The notes: generated from the letters alone by a model not told the origin. A stretch of 64,000 nt of DNA from Mycolicibacterium rhodesiae NBB3 (GCF_000230895.2 NC_016604.1:5084001-5148000); one strand, 5' to 3'. Shown: positions 29,728-39,062, numbered from the stretch's first letter. A program made the numbers and translations.

Positions 29728-31085
29728 CCGCCGTAGAGCACGGCGGCCACCAGCAGGTTGACGAAGTACGCGATGTCGGCGCCGTGCCATGCGACGGCGA
29801 TCGGACCCTGCAGCATCGAGGTGTTCATGAACGGTATCGCCGCTGCGTACGCCACCACGAAAACGATCACCGCGACCGCGGCGTCGCGTCCGTCGGTCGG
29901 TTCCTGGGCCGGATTGATGCTCGCCCTGCCGCGAATACGTAGGGCCCAGTCGATGACGACGATCGCGGCGAACGCGGGAACCCAGTAGCTCACGAGCAGC
30001 AGCACATCCAAAAAGCGCGTCGCGGTGTCCGCCGCGTTCAGCCAGAGGATCAGGCCGAAGGCCACAGCAGTGACGATGACCGCCGACACCGGCCGGCGCA
30101 CTTTGACCCCGATCGTCTGCAATGCGAGAGATCCGCTGTAGTCGTTCATGACACCCGAGCCGATCGACGCCACCGTGATGATCACCAGTGCCAGTGCGCC
30201 CAGGACTCCGCCGCCCATCACCGCCCGCACGCCTTCCGCAGTGTGCTCCCCGATCACGTCGGCGGCTGCGATCCCGATGCTTTGAACGAAGGTGTACGAC
30301 AACACGAGTCCGGCGACGGTGAACCCGAATACCCTGCCCCGCGATGAGTGCACAGGTAGATATCGACTGAAGTCGGCGGCGTAGCTGGCCCATGACACGG
30401 CGAGGCTGAAGGCGATGGTCACCTCGAGTACGAACGCGCCTGCGAGGTCAGCTCCGGAGACCAGCGCGGGTGTGACGATCTGATGTCCGCCAACGAGTTT
30501 CACCGCAAACACCACAAACGTCACAAAAAGCACGACACTGAGGACCGCCTGGACCCGGTGAATCAACTCGTAGCCGAAGAATCCCACGGCGCCCTGCAGC
30601 CCCAGCGCGATCAGCACTGCCGCCCAGAACGGGATGCCGAGCAGCGCGGCCAACGCCTGACCGCCGAAGAGTCCGACCAGTGCCGTCCACGCGATGGACG
30701 AAAGCCATTGCAGAACACCGGGAACCACCACCGCGCCCCCGAACGCCATCCGCGAGTTCGGCAGTTGACCGGTACCTGTACGTGGGCCCCAGGTGGACAG
30801 GTAACCCACGATTGCCGCACCGAGCACGGTGCCGATCACCATCGCCAGCATTCCCAGCCAGAACCCCAGGCCCAGCACGATCGCGAGCGTCCCGCTGAAC
30901 ACACCGGCGACGTTCACCTGCGGTGCGAACCACACCGTGAACAGACGTCCCGGCGTTCCATACCGCTGGTCCTCGCCAATGGGTGCGATGCCGTGGGTCT
31001 CGACTGACAGGTCGCCTGCCCGCACGGGGCGGTGTCCGGTGAAGGTCGGTTCGGTCAGCGCACTCTTGGCACCCTTGTCTGGCAT
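29691..31085 (-). CDS. NCS1-family nucleobase permease (cytosine/purine type)
   Basis: 464 residues with about 12 membrane helices. Features of the NCS1 family: IAPIGEDQRYGTPGRLFTVW before helix 1, GPRTGTGQLPNSRMAFG between helices 2 and 3, SWASYAADFSRYLP in the middle, and NDYSGSLALQTIGVKVRRP later. It should import cytosine, hydantoin or similar bases with sodium or protons. The long open frame continues upstream to 31706, but homology-like sequence begins at ATG 31085. It is divergent from the MFS gene. Confidence 0.87.
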   Translation of the reverse strand: MPDKGAKSALTEPTFTGHRPVRAGDLSVETHGIAPIGEDQRYGTPGRLFTVWFAPQVNVAGVFSGTLAIVLGLGFWLGMLAMVIGTVLGAAIVGYLSTWGPRTGTGQLPNSRMAFGGAVVVPGVLQWLSSIAWTALVGLFGGQALAALLGIPFWAAVLIALGLQGAVGFFGYELIHRVQAVLSVVLFVTFVVFAVKLVGGHQIVTPALVSGADLAGAFVLEVTIAFSLAVSWASYAADFSRYLPVHSSRGRVFGFTVAGLVLSYTFVQSIGIAAADVIGEHTAEGVRAVMGGGVLGALALVIITVASIGSGVMNDYSGSLALQTIGVKVRRPVSAVIVTAVAFGLILWLNAADTATRFLDVLLLVSYWVPAFAAIVVIDWALRIRGRASINPAQEPTDGRDAAVAVIVFVVAYAAAIPFMNTSMLQGPIAVAWHGADIAYFVNLLVAAVLYGGYRFVRRRGASG

Positions 31086-31184
31086 GACTGCAATTCGATC
31101 ACGACGGTCGGTCGCCGGACCGTCCAGGCGGAGGAACATAATCGGTGAAGAAATTTCAAGATGAGCTAACGATCGGAGCGCTGC

Positions 31185-32657
31185 GTGGTCGAGACCGATG
31201 CGAATCGGTCGACCGCGTCCGGCGCAGGCCCGCGATCGAGCCTGCTGGTCGCGGGGTTGAGCGTCGTGGTCCTCACCGTCGCCGTTCTGCAGACCGCAGT
31301 GGTCCCGGTGCTCGGCATCATCGCCGACCAGTTGCATGCCTCCGACGTGGGAGTCAGCTGGGCGGTCACCGCCAATCTGCTGGCCGCCCTTGCCGCGACG
31401 CCGTTGATCGGTCGGCTGGCTGATCTGCACAGCAAGAAACCGGTGTTGCTGAGCGTCCTCGTCGTCGTGCTCATCGGCTCGCTGCTCGCGGCGACGACGA
31501 CGTCGCTTCCGCTGCTCATCGTCGGCCGCGTGCTGCAGGCCGCGTCCTATGCCCTCTACCCCGTCGGCATCGCGATCCTGCGTGACGAACTGCCGCCCGA
31601 GCGTTTGATGTCGGCGATGGCGGTGCTGTCGGGCACGCTGGGCTTCGGCGGCGGCTCCGGTCTGGTCGTCGTGGGGCTGTTGATGAGCGGCGACGCGGGC
31701 TATCACCGGGTGTTCTGGCTGACGACCGCGTTCACCGCAGTCGTCATCGTGATCGCGGTCGTCGTGGTTCCGCGGCGACCGCGGAGCACCACCGGCACGA
31801 TCGACTGGATCGGCGCGCTCGGGATAGCCACCGGGCTGTCCGCGGTCCTGCTGTCGCTCACCCAGGGACAGTCATGGGGCTGGACATCGCCTGCGACGCT
31901 CGCCTGCGCGGTGGGCGGGGTGGCCGTGCTGGTCGGCTGGTGGATCTGGGAGCGGCGGGCCAAACACCCGCTGGTATCGACCGACATGCTGAAGCGGCGC
32001 CCCATTCTGCTCACGAACCTGGCCACCGTCTTTGTCGGTATGGGCCTGTATTTCGCCTTCCTTGGGCTGATCCAGTTCGTCCAAATTCCCAGGGAGGTAG
32101 CGGGTTACGGCTTCGGCGCCACGGTCTTGGAGGCCAGCGTCGTCTTCTTGCTTCCCGGAGTTGCCGTCGGCTTCCTCATCGCCCTGTTCAGCGGCAGGTT
32201 CATCGACCGCTTCGGCGCCCGCCCCGTGTTGCTCATCGCGGCCGTCGCCGGCATCGTGGGGTTCCTGTTGGTCGCCTTCGTCCATTCGCAGGCGTGGCAC
32301 GTCATCGTCGCGGGCATCCTCGCCAACGCCTATATCAGCCTCGGCTACGGCGCCCTGCCCGCGCTCGTGGTCAGTGAGGTCGACGCCGGCGAGACAGGTG
32401 TGGCCACGAGTATGAACGCGATCGCGCGCACGATCGGGAGCTCGACGTCCGCAGCGCTGGTCGCGGTGCTGCTCAGCCGCCTCGTCACGGGTACGGACGT
32501 GCCGATGGAAAGCAGCTTCTTCGTCATCTTCATCGGCGGTGCCGCAACGGCCGTACTGGCGATGGTGCTGATCGCGTTCTCGCGTGCCGGGGCTCCGCCA
32601 CAGGAATCCGTCGAGGCGCGCTACGAATCGCGTGCCATGAACCACGAATGGGGCTGA
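31185..32657 (+). CDS. MFS exporter of the DHA2 (14-helix) type
   Basis: 490 residues, GTG start with GGAG 6 bases upstream. Helices are visible throughout, with the loop motif GRLADLHSKKPVLL after helix 2, SYALYPVGIAILRDELPPERLMSAMA in the central part, and SGRFIDRFGARPVLL in the second half. These are drug:proton antiporter features. It likely exports a toxic compound or metabolite. No regulator gene is adjacent except the divergent permease region. Confidence 0.85.
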   Translation: MVETDANRSTASGAGPRSSLLVAGLSVVVLTVAVLQTAVVPVLGIIADQLHASDVGVSWAVTANLLAALAATPLIGRLADLHSKKPVLLSVLVVVLIGSLLAATTTSLPLLIVGRVLQAASYALYPVGIAILRDELPPERLMSAMAVLSGTLGFGGGSGLVVVGLLMSGDAGYHRVFWLTTAFTAVVIVIAVVVVPRRPRSTTGTIDWIGALGIATGLSAVLLSLTQGQSWGWTSPATLACAVGGVAVLVGWWIWERRAKHPLVSTDMLKRRPILLTNLATVFVGMGLYFAFLGLIQFVQIPREVAGYGFGATVLEASVVFLLPGVAVGFLIALFSGRFIDRFGARPVLLIAAVAGIVGFLLVAFVHSQAWHVIVAGILANAYISLGYGALPALVVSEVDAGETGVATSMNAIARTIGSSTSAALVAVLLSRLVTGTDVPMESSFFVIFIGGAATAVLAMVLIAFSRAGAPPQESVEARYESRAMNHEWG

Positions 32658-33107
32658 TCAGCCCAGCGCCGCGAGGTTCGTCACGGACTTGCGCACATCG
32701 GATTCGAGCACCTTGGCGACCAGGTTTCCGATGCGCGTGTTCAGCAGGCCACCGGTGAGGTCGGCGATCACCTGAAACTCGGACCCGGCGGTGTCGTCGC
32801 CGGACGGGCTCGGTATCTCCTTCACGCAGAGGCGCAAGGCGATGCAGACCGCAGGCTTACCGTGCCCCACCAACTCGATCGTCTTCGGCTCGTCGTACCG
32901 GGTGACCCGCCAATGGATGACGTTGCGAAATCCCTTCACCTTGATCGCCGACGACACGCTGGTGCCGACCTCGACCTCCGTCGGAACACCACTGCGCCAC
33001 CCGCCGAAGATGGTCAGCCACTCGTCGAACCGGCGTAGGTCCGACGCGAGTTCCCAAGCCCTCTCGGGCGGGAGGTCAGACGACACCGAGACATCCACCG
33101 TTGCCAT
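32658..33107 (-). CDS. SRPBCC protein of the Rv0910 type
   Basis: 149 residues. The order VDVSVSSDLPPERAWELASD, RFDEWLTIFGGWRSGVP and VKGFRNVIHWRV closely follows M. tuberculosis Rv0910 as I remember it, which is annotated as the toxin of a type II pair with Rv0909. No Rv0909-like small antitoxin gene is next to it here; the upstream 299 bases have no such frame. So it may be an orphan ligand-binding protein. ATG 33107 is used; the frame extends to 33419 but that part looks non-coding. Confidence 0.75.
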   Translation of the reverse strand: MATVDVSVSSDLPPERAWELASDLRRFDEWLTIFGGWRSGVPTEVEVGTSVSSAIKVKGFRNVIHWRVTRYDEPKTIELVGHGKPAVCIALRLCVKEIPSPSGDDTAGSEFQVIADLTGGLLNTRIGNLVAKVLESDVRKSVTNLAALG

Positions 33108-33406
33108 GCCTGTCCACTTACCCCGCCGTGTGCCGGCGGTAAACGAGTGGTCGGATTTCGCCGATCGACCGACCACCGGCTGCGAAAATGAACGGACGCG
33201 CTTCGACGCCTCCTCCGCAGCCGGCTGCCCGACAGAACGGCGGTACGCGCTCACGCTCACCTCAGCGGATTCATTCGATTTTCCTCGCCGATGACGAAGG
33301 ATTCCATTGTCGAAATGTAAATTCGTTGCGGAATCACTTGCGAAGGCCGGTCTGATCGGCCATCGTTTATCCACAGCTTCGGGGGCTGCTTTGAGGAGGA
33401 TCCGCT
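33108..33406. other. Intergenic region upstream of polyamine-type operon
   Basis: 299 bases between divergent genes. No protein-coding sequence is credible. It must contain the promoters for both sides; an AT-rich stretch near 33305-33330 (with TAAATT) is the only -10-like spot I can point to, without a sure -35. It ends in the strong ribosome site at 33393-33400. Confidence 0.4.
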
Positions 33407-33409
33407 CTG
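33393..33409 (+). promoter_or_regulatory. Strong ribosome binding site deciding a CTG start
   Basis: GAGGAGGA (33393-33400) is a near-perfect Shine-Dalgarno sequence. The only possible start at the right distance in the frame of the ATPase gene is CTG at 33407, seven bases after GGAGG. No ATG, GTG or TTG occurs in this frame between the stop at 33392 and GTG 33530, which is too late because it would delete the first strand of the ATPase. Confidence 0.7.
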
Positions 33410-34615
33410 ACCGGTTCACACACCACCGCCGTAGACCATCAAGCGGGACAACACGGGAGTGACCGCGCCAAAGGCGGCCCGGTCATCGAGATCGACCACG
33501 TCACCAAGCGCTTCGCGGACTACGTCGCGGTGTCCGAGGCGGACTTTTCCATCGCCGCGGGAGAGTTCTTCTCGCTGCTCGGTCCGTCCGGCTGCGGGAA
33601 GACCACCACGCTGCGGATGATCGCGGGCTTCGAGAGCCCGACCGAAGGCGCGATCCGGCTCGAGGGCGTGGACGTCTCGCGGGTGCCACCGCACAAACGC
33701 AATGTCAACACGGTGTTCCAGCACTATGCGCTGTTCCCGCACATGTCGGTGTGGGACAACGTCGCGTTCGGGCCACGGAGCCGGAAGATAGAAAAGGCCC
33801 TCGGAAAAGGCGCAGTCCGTAAGCGAGTCGACGAGCTCCTGGAGATAGTTCGGCTGACCGACTTCGCCGAGCGCAGGCCCGCCCAACTGTCGGGCGGCCA
33901 GCAGCAGCGCGTGGCGTTGGCACGTGCGCTGGTCAACTATCCAAGCGCTCTCCTGCTGGACGAGCCGCTCGGCGCGCTCGACCTCAAGCTGCGGCATGCG
34001 ATGCAATTCGAGCTCAAGCGCATCCAGCGCGAGGTCGGGATCACGTTCATCTACGTGACCCACGACCAGGAGGAAGCGCTCACGATGAGCGACCGGATCG
34101 CGGTGATGAACGCAGGCAACGTCGACCAGATCGGTTCCCCCACCGAGATCTACGACCGCCCCGCGACGGTGTTCGTCGCCAACTTCATCGGGCAGGCCAA
34201 CCTGTGGGCCGGGCGCCAGACCGGCCGTACCAACCGCGACTTCGTCGAAGTCGAGGTCCTCGGGACCACGTTGAAGGCCCGGCCCGGCGACACTGCGATC
34301 GAACCGGGAGGCCACGCGACGCTGATGGTGCGACCGGAGCGCGTGCGCGTCTCGATCGACGCTCCGACCGGCGGCGTCGCCACCGTCGCGGCCACGGTCA
34401 AGGATCTGACCTTCCAGGGTCCGGTGGTGCGGCTACAACTGGCCGCCCCCGACGACTCGACGATCGTCGCGCACGTGGGACCCGAGCAGGACCTGCCGAT
34501 GCTGCGGCCCGGCGACGCGGTGCACGTGAGTTGGGCGCCGGACGCCTCGCTGGTCCTTCCCGCGGCGGACATCCCGACCGCCGAAGACCTCGAAGAGATG
34601 CTCGACGACTCCTGA
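33407..34615 (+). CDS. potA: Polyamine-type ABC transporter, ATP-binding protein (PotA-like)
   Basis: About 402 residues if started at CTG 33407 (see the ribosome site). After a polar lead of some 25 residues the domain begins VIEIDHVTKRFADYVAVSEADF. Walker A GPSGCGKTT, Q-loop FQHYALFPHMSV, signature LSGGQQQR, Walker B ALLLDEPLGALD and the H-loop YVTHDQEEALTMSDRIAV are intact. The C-terminal 120 residues form the TOBE regulatory domain. It should hydrolyse ATP at the membrane to drive uptake of spermidine, putrescine or similar. It heads an operon with binding protein and two permeases. An alternative GTG at 33530 would truncate the first beta strand. Confidence 0.88.
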   Translation: MTGSHTTAVDHQAGQHGSDRAKGGPVIEIDHVTKRFADYVAVSEADFSIAAGEFFSLLGPSGCGKTTTLRMIAGFESPTEGAIRLEGVDVSRVPPHKRNVNTVFQHYALFPHMSVWDNVAFGPRSRKIEKALGKGAVRKRVDELLEIVRLTDFAERRPAQLSGGQQQRVALARALVNYPSALLLDEPLGALDLKLRHAMQFELKRIQREVGITFIYVTHDQEEALTMSDRIAVMNAGNVDQIGSPTEIYDRPATVFVANFIGQANLWAGRQTGRTNRDFVEVEVLGTTLKARPGDTAIEPGGHATLMVRPERVRVSIDAPTGGVATVAATVKDLTFQGPVVRLQLAAPDDSTIVAHVGPEQDLPMLRPGDAVHVSWAPDASLVLPAADIPTAEDLEEMLDDS

Positions 34616-34668
34616 TCGACTCGATCGTTCCGTCCTCCTCTTTCACATCGACGAAAGGCACAGTCGCC

Positions 34669-35856
34669 ATGCCCTCCAAGAACATCGATCTCGAACTGGC
34701 CGCCCGGATGGCTGCCAGCAGGACGTCCCGCCGGCGCTTCATCGGTGGCGGTGCGGCGGCCGCCGCTGCACTCGCCCTTGGACCGTCCTTCCTGGCCGCG
34801 TGTAGTAAGGACGGTGGTGGGTCCGGGGAAACCTCGGCGCAGCCCGGCGGTCCTGCCAGCGGCACGTTGCGCGTCTCGAACTGGCCGCTGTACATGGCCG
34901 ACGGTTTCGTCGCGGCCTTCCAGACCGCGACTGGCGTGACCGTGGACTACAAGGAAGACTTCAACGACAACGAGCAGTGGTTCGCCAAGAACAAGGAACC
35001 GCTGTCGCGTAAGCAGGACATCGGCGCCGACCTGGTGGTCCCCACTGAGTTCATGGGTGCACGCGTGCACAGTCTCGGCTGGCTGAACGAGATCAGCGAA
35101 GCTGGGGTACCCAACCGCAAGAACCTGCGCAAGGATCTGCTCGACTCCAAGGTCGATCCTGGTCGAAAGTACCTCGCGCCCTACATGTCCGGGCTCGTCG
35201 GCCTGGCCTTCAACAAGGCCGCAACCGGGCGTGACATCACCAAGATCGAGGACCTTTGGGACCCGGCGTTCAAGGGTCGCGTCAGCCTGTTGTCCGACAC
35301 TCAGGACGGGCTGGGAATGATCATGCTCTCGCAGGGCAATTCACCGCAGGACCCGAGCGAGGAATCGGTCAAGAAGGCCGTCGATCTGGTGCGTGAGCAG
35401 AACGACAAAGGTCAGATCCGGCGTTTCACCGGCAACGACTACGCGGACGACCTGGCCTCTGGCAATGTCGCTATCGCGCAAGCGTATTCGGGTGACGTCG
35501 TGCAGCTGCAGGCCGACAATCCCGATCTTCAGTTCATCGTCCCGGAGTCGGGCGGCACCACGTTCATCGACACCATGGTCATCCCCTACACCACGAAGAA
35601 CCAGAGCGCGGCCGAGGCCTGGATCAACTACATCTACGACCGCGCCAACTACGCCAAGCTGGTCGCGTTCACACAGTTCGTGCCGGTGCTCTCGGACATG
35701 ACCGAGGAACTGCGCAAGGTGGACCCCGCGGCAGCGGACAACCCGCTGATCAACCCGCCGCAGTCCACGCTGGACAACGTGAAGTCGTGGCCCGCGCTCA
35801 CCGACGAGCAGACCCAGGACTTCAACACGATGTACGCCGCAGTCACCGGGGGCTGA
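34669..35856 (+). CDS. potD: Polyamine-type ABC transporter, Tat-exported substrate-binding lipoprotein (PotD-like)
   Basis: 395 residues, ATG with AAAGG ten bases upstream. The N-terminus has the twin-arginine motif SRRRFIGG, a hydrophobic stretch and the lipobox LAAC, so the protein is probably folded before export by Tat and then lipid-anchored. The mature part starts GTLRVSNWPLYMADGF, followed by IGADLVVPTEFMGARVH, GLVGLAFNKAATG, and WDPAFKGRVSLLSDTQDGLGM, which fit the PotD/PotF group of binding proteins. It delivers substrate to the two permeases encoded downstream, three bases after its stop. Confidence 0.88.
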   Translation: MPSKNIDLELAARMAASRTSRRRFIGGGAAAAAALALGPSFLAACSKDGGGSGETSAQPGGPASGTLRVSNWPLYMADGFVAAFQTATGVTVDYKEDFNDNEQWFAKNKEPLSRKQDIGADLVVPTEFMGARVHSLGWLNEISEAGVPNRKNLRKDLLDSKVDPGRKYLAPYMSGLVGLAFNKAATGRDITKIEDLWDPAFKGRVSLLSDTQDGLGMIMLSQGNSPQDPSEESVKKAVDLVREQNDKGQIRRFTGNDYADDLASGNVAIAQAYSGDVVQLQADNPDLQFIVPESGGTTFIDTMVIPYTTKNQSAAEAWINYIYDRANYAKLVAFTQFVPVLSDMTEELRKVDPAAADNPLINPPQSTLDNVKSWPALTDEQTQDFNTMYAAVTGG

Positions 35857-35859
35857 TCG

Positions 35860-36735
35860 ATGGCCGGTGTCGCCACCAGCGGCCGGCAGCGGAGCAAGAT
35901 CGCTCCGTACTTGATGGTGCTGCCGGCGCTCGTGTACCTCGGAATCTTCTTCGTGGTGCCCTTTTTCACCCTGGCGAAGACGTCGCTGTCGACGTCAGGT
36001 GGGTCGGTGTATCTGCCGACGCTGACGTTCGCATGGGACTTCGCGAATTATGCCGAGGCGTTCAGCGAGTATCGCGAGCAGATCATTCGGTCGTTCACCT
36101 ACTCATTGGCGGCCACCGTGTTGTGTGTGCTGCTGGCGTTTCCGTTGGCGTACGTCATCGCGTTCAAAGCGGGCCGCTTCAAGAACCTCATCCTGGGATT
36201 GGTGATCCTGCCGTTCTTCGTGACGTTCCTGATCCGCACGATCGCGTGGAAGACGATTTTGGCCGACGAGGGTTGGCTGGTGGGAGCACTCGGGTCCATC
36301 GGGTTGCTTCCCGACGAGGGCAGGTTGCTCTCGACAAGTTGGGCGGTGATCGGCGGCCTCACCTACAACTGGATCATCTTCATGATCCTGCCGCTGTACG
36401 TCAGCCTCGAGAAGATCGATCCCCGACTGATCGAAGCGTCGAAGGACCTGTACTCGTCGAACACCCGCAGTTTCACGAAAGTGATTCTGCCGCTGTCGAT
36501 GCCCGGTGTGTTGGCCGGCAGCATGCTGGTCTTCATTCCGGCGGTGGGTGACTTCATCAACGCCGACTATCTGGGCAGTACGCAGACCACGATGATCGGT
36601 AACGTCATCCAGAAACAGTTCCTCGTGGTCAAGGACTACCCCGCCGCGGCGGCGCTGAGCCTCGTGCTGATGGTCATCATTCTGGTCGGAGTGCTTCTCT
36701 ACACGCGGGCACTGGGCACGGAGGACCTCGTATGA
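35860..36735 (+). CDS. potB: Polyamine-type ABC transporter permease (PotB-like)
   Basis: 291 residues with six membrane helices. The N-terminal LMVLPALVYLGIFFVVPFF and the cytoplasmic EAA loop DPRLIEASKDLYSSNTRSFTKV ILPLSMPG type (about residues 185-215) are the contacts for the ATPase. It starts three bases after the binding-protein stop and overlaps the next permease by ATGA (36732-36735). Confidence 0.9.
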   Translation: MAGVATSGRQRSKIAPYLMVLPALVYLGIFFVVPFFTLAKTSLSTSGGSVYLPTLTFAWDFANYAEAFSEYREQIIRSFTYSLAATVLCVLLAFPLAYVIAFKAGRFKNLILGLVILPFFVTFLIRTIAWKTILADEGWLVGALGSIGLLPDEGRLLSTSWAVIGGLTYNWIIFMILPLYVSLEKIDPRLIEASKDLYSSNTRSFTKVILPLSMPGVLAGSMLVFIPAVGDFINADYLGSTQTTMIGNVIQKQFLVVKDYPAAAALSLVLMVIILVGVLLYTRALGTEDLV

Positions 36736-37577
36736 CGCTTGCCGCCATGGAGTCCGCCACCAGCCCGAAACCGGCGAAAACCGTTCGGGGCACGCCCAGA
36801 TGGGGCGACCTGTTGCTGCGTGCCGTCGCCGGGCTGGTCTTGCTCTATCTGTTCCTGCCGATATTCGTCATCATCCTGTTCTCGTTCAACAAGCCGGCGG
36901 GCAAGTTCAACTACTCCTGGCAGGGCTTCACGCTGGACAACTGGGCCGACCCGTTCAAATACCCTGCGCTGACCGAAGCACTCTTGTTGAGCCTCGAGGT
37001 CGCCGCCGTTTCGACAGCGATCGCGCTGATACTCGGAACCCTGGTGGCCATTGCGTTGGTGCGGCAACGGTGGCGGGGCCAAAAGGCCGTCGACACCTTC
37101 CTGATTCTTCCGCTCACCGCGCCCGAGGTAGTGATGGGTGCTGCGCTGCTGACGCTGTTTCTCGACTTCGGCTGGGCCGCCGGTTATACGACGATCCTCA
37201 TCGCCCACGTCGCATTCGAGGTCAGCTTCATCGCGATGACCGTGCGAGCGCGGGTACGCGGGTTCGACTGGACGCTGGAGGACGCGTCGATGGATCTGGG
37301 CGCCAGCCCGCTACGGACGTTCTTCAAAGTGACGCTGCCGCTGATCATTCCGGGCATCGTGGCGGCTGCGATGCTGTCGTTCGCATTGTCGCTCGACGAC
37401 TTCATCATCACCTATTTCGTCAGCGGATCGACGGTGACCTATCCGCTGTACGTGAACGCTGCGGTGAAGGCCGCGGTGCCACCGCAGATCAACGTGTTGG
37501 CGACGGCGATCCTGGTGATCAGCCTGATACTGCTTGCGGCAGGAACGCTGCTGCGGCGCAAGAGATTCGAAGGTTGA
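36732..37577 (+). CDS. potC: Polyamine-type ABC transporter permease (PotC-like)
   Basis: 281 residues, six helices. It begins with a polar 30-residue lead, then LVLLYLFLPIFVIILFSFN, with NKPAGKFNYSWQGFTLDNW typical of PotC, and the EAA loop LEDASMDLGASPLRTFFKVT near residue 185. The pair with PotB forms the membrane channel. The start overlaps the upstream stop. The next gene, on the other strand, begins its stop codon directly after this one. Confidence 0.9.
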   Translation: MTLAAMESATSPKPAKTVRGTPRWGDLLLRAVAGLVLLYLFLPIFVIILFSFNKPAGKFNYSWQGFTLDNWADPFKYPALTEALLLSLEVAAVSTAIALILGTLVAIALVRQRWRGQKAVDTFLILPLTAPEVVMGAALLTLFLDFGWAAGYTTILIAHVAFEVSFIAMTVRARVRGFDWTLEDASMDLGASPLRTFFKVTLPLIIPGIVAAAMLSFALSLDDFIITYFVSGSTVTYPLYVNAAVKAAVPPQINVLATAILVISLILLAAGTLLRRKRFEG

Positions 37578-37925
37578 TTACAACGCGACCTTCACTGACA
37601 CGCGGCCGTGAGCATCACGATGCGCGACGGCGTGACCGGTCCGGTCTGTGCCGTCGTATTTCAGCAGCGTGATGTCGCCGCCGTCGCCGAGGAAGTTTCG
37701 CCACCACGTCTTGTTGTCGGGCGACATCACGTTGATGAGGACGCCATCGGCTGTCCGCCGGTAACCCACCGGCGTCTCGATGGTTCGTCCCGATCGCCGT
37801 CCGACATACCGCACGTTGATGATTCCACGCCGAACCACCGGCCCGATGACAGGCGCATCGATGAGCGCCACGAACATCTTGTTCACGATTCCGAAGATCG
37901 GCGTACCGAAGACTCCGCTTGCCAT
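37578..37925 (-). CDS. Nitroreductase/deazaflavin-dependent (DDN-like) family protein
   Basis: About 115 residues from ATG 37925 (a GTG at 37934 adds three). The pattern INVRYVGRRSGRTIETPVGYRR and NVMSPDNKTWWRNFLG is that of the split beta-barrel DDN family, F420-binding proteins found in large numbers in mycobacteria. They reduce quinones or nitro compounds, or bind cofactor without known reaction. It is shorter than DDN itself (about 150 residues), with the C-terminal part slightly reduced. Substrate unknown. Confidence 0.78.
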   Translation of the reverse strand: MASGVFGTPIFGIVNKMFVALIDAPVIGPVVRRGIINVRYVGRRSGRTIETPVGYRRTADGVLINVMSPDNKTWWRNFLGDGGDITLLKYDGTDRTGHAVAHRDAHGRVSVKVAL

Positions 37926-37968
37926 GTTGCGCACGCTACCAGCGCGGCTGTCGTGCTACTTTGCCGTC

Positions 37969-38169
37969 ATGGCGGACGCTGCCGACCCGATGCCTTGGTG
38001 GAAGATCATCGCCATCCTGATCGTGGTCGCCCTGGTCGTGGGCGCCGGCGTCGGCATATTGGGCAGCGTGCTGGGTTTCTCGACGACGTGGGTGGGTGTC
38101 GGTGTCGGCGCCGCGCTCGGTGTCGTCGCGGCGACGTTGATCAGCCGTCGTCGCCATAAGGCGCCCTAG
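37969..38169 (+). CDS. Small two-helix membrane protein
   Basis: 66 residues. MPWWKIIAILIVVALVVGAGVGILGSVLG forms one hydrophobic helix and TTWVGVGVGAALGVVAATLI a second, ending in a basic tail RRRHKAP that should face the cytoplasm. The Gly-rich helices resemble small mycobacterial membrane proteins of unknown function. It is divergent from the DDN-like gene with 43 bases between starts. Confidence 0.6.
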   Translation: MADAADPMPWWKIIAILIVVALVVGAGVGILGSVLGFSTTWVGVGVGAALGVVAATLISRRRHKAP

Positions 38170-39042
38170 TCAGGCGTTGACTTCGGCGGGTACCGGCGGT
38201 TCGGCGCGTGCACCGCTACGCGCCGCACCGATCCCGGCTGCGACCACGAAGCAGATGCCGACGACGCCGCCGATCCAGGGCACCTGGTGCAACACGACGA
38301 GTCCGATGATCATTGCGAATGCGGGCTCGAGCGCCATCAACGTGCCGAACGCGGCCGCGGTCAGCCGTCGCAATGCCAGCAGTTCCAACGCGAACGGCAC
38401 CACCGGTAGCAGGATCGCCAGTCCGATGCCGATCAGCAGGATCTCGGGAGTCATCCGCCCGAACACCGCGGGGCCGACTGTGATGGTCGCGACGAGGCCG
38501 GCGACGGGCATCGACACCGCAAGGCCGTTGATACCCGCTACCTGATCACCGACGCGTTGAGTGAGCAGGATGTAGGTCGCCCAACACACCGCGGCGGCGA
38601 GCGCGAACATGACGCCGACCGGATCGATCACCCCGGCCCAGGGCTGGGTGAGCAGTACGACGCCGACAGCGGCGAGTCCCGGCCAGACGAAACGCTGCCG
38701 ACCTCTGCCGTGCGCCACCGCGACGCCGAGCGGACCGAGGAACTCCAGGGCGCTGGCGGTGCCCAGCGGAATCCGGTCCAGCGCGGCCATGAACAGCAGC
38801 GTGATGGCGGCGGTCACGACACCGAGCACGACGCACATAGTGAAACTCGTCCGAGTGAACGCCGAGCGTTTCGGCCGCACGATGAGCAACAGCAGAATCC
38901 CGGCCCACGCCAGCCGCAGCCAGGCCGCACCTTCGACGCCGATCCGATCGATGAGCGTCACAGCGATCGCGAGACCGGTTTGAACGCACAGCATCGAGCC
39001 CAACGCCATGAAGGCCCCGGTGCGCGCCTGGTTCGTGACCAT
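38170..39042 (-). CDS. EamA/RhtA-type transporter
   Basis: 290 residues with ten predicted helices in two EamA repeats. WLRLAWAGILLLLIVRPKR in the first, RIPLGTASALEFLGPLGVA between, and RRLTAAAFGTLMALEPAFAMIIGL in the second are as in RhtA exporters of threonine and homoserine. It may export an amino acid or similar. It is transcribed away from the LysR gene and shares with it a 62-base region that carries a candidate operator. Confidence 0.86.
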   Translation of the reverse strand: MVTNQARTGAFMALGSMLCVQTGLAIAVTLIDRIGVEGAAWLRLAWAGILLLLIVRPKRSAFTRTSFTMCVVLGVVTAAITLLFMAALDRIPLGTASALEFLGPLGVAVAHGRGRQRFVWPGLAAVGVVLLTQPWAGVIDPVGVMFALAAAVCWATYILLTQRVGDQVAGINGLAVSMPVAGLVATITVGPAVFGRMTPEILLIGIGLAILLPVVPFALELLALRRLTAAAFGTLMALEPAFAMIIGLVVLHQVPWIGGVVGICFVVAAGIGAARSGARAEPPVPAEVNA

Positions 39043-39062
39043 TCCTGCATTGAACGGGACGG

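Noticed and set aside
31086..31706. Upstream extension of the NCS1 permease frame
   Set aside because: It is antisense to the MFS exporter start and contains a His/Gln/Arg-rich sequence; ATG 31085 fits the family start.
36800..37672. 290-residue plus-strand frame
   Set aside because: Runs in another frame over the PotC permease and has no hydrophobic helices or known motif.
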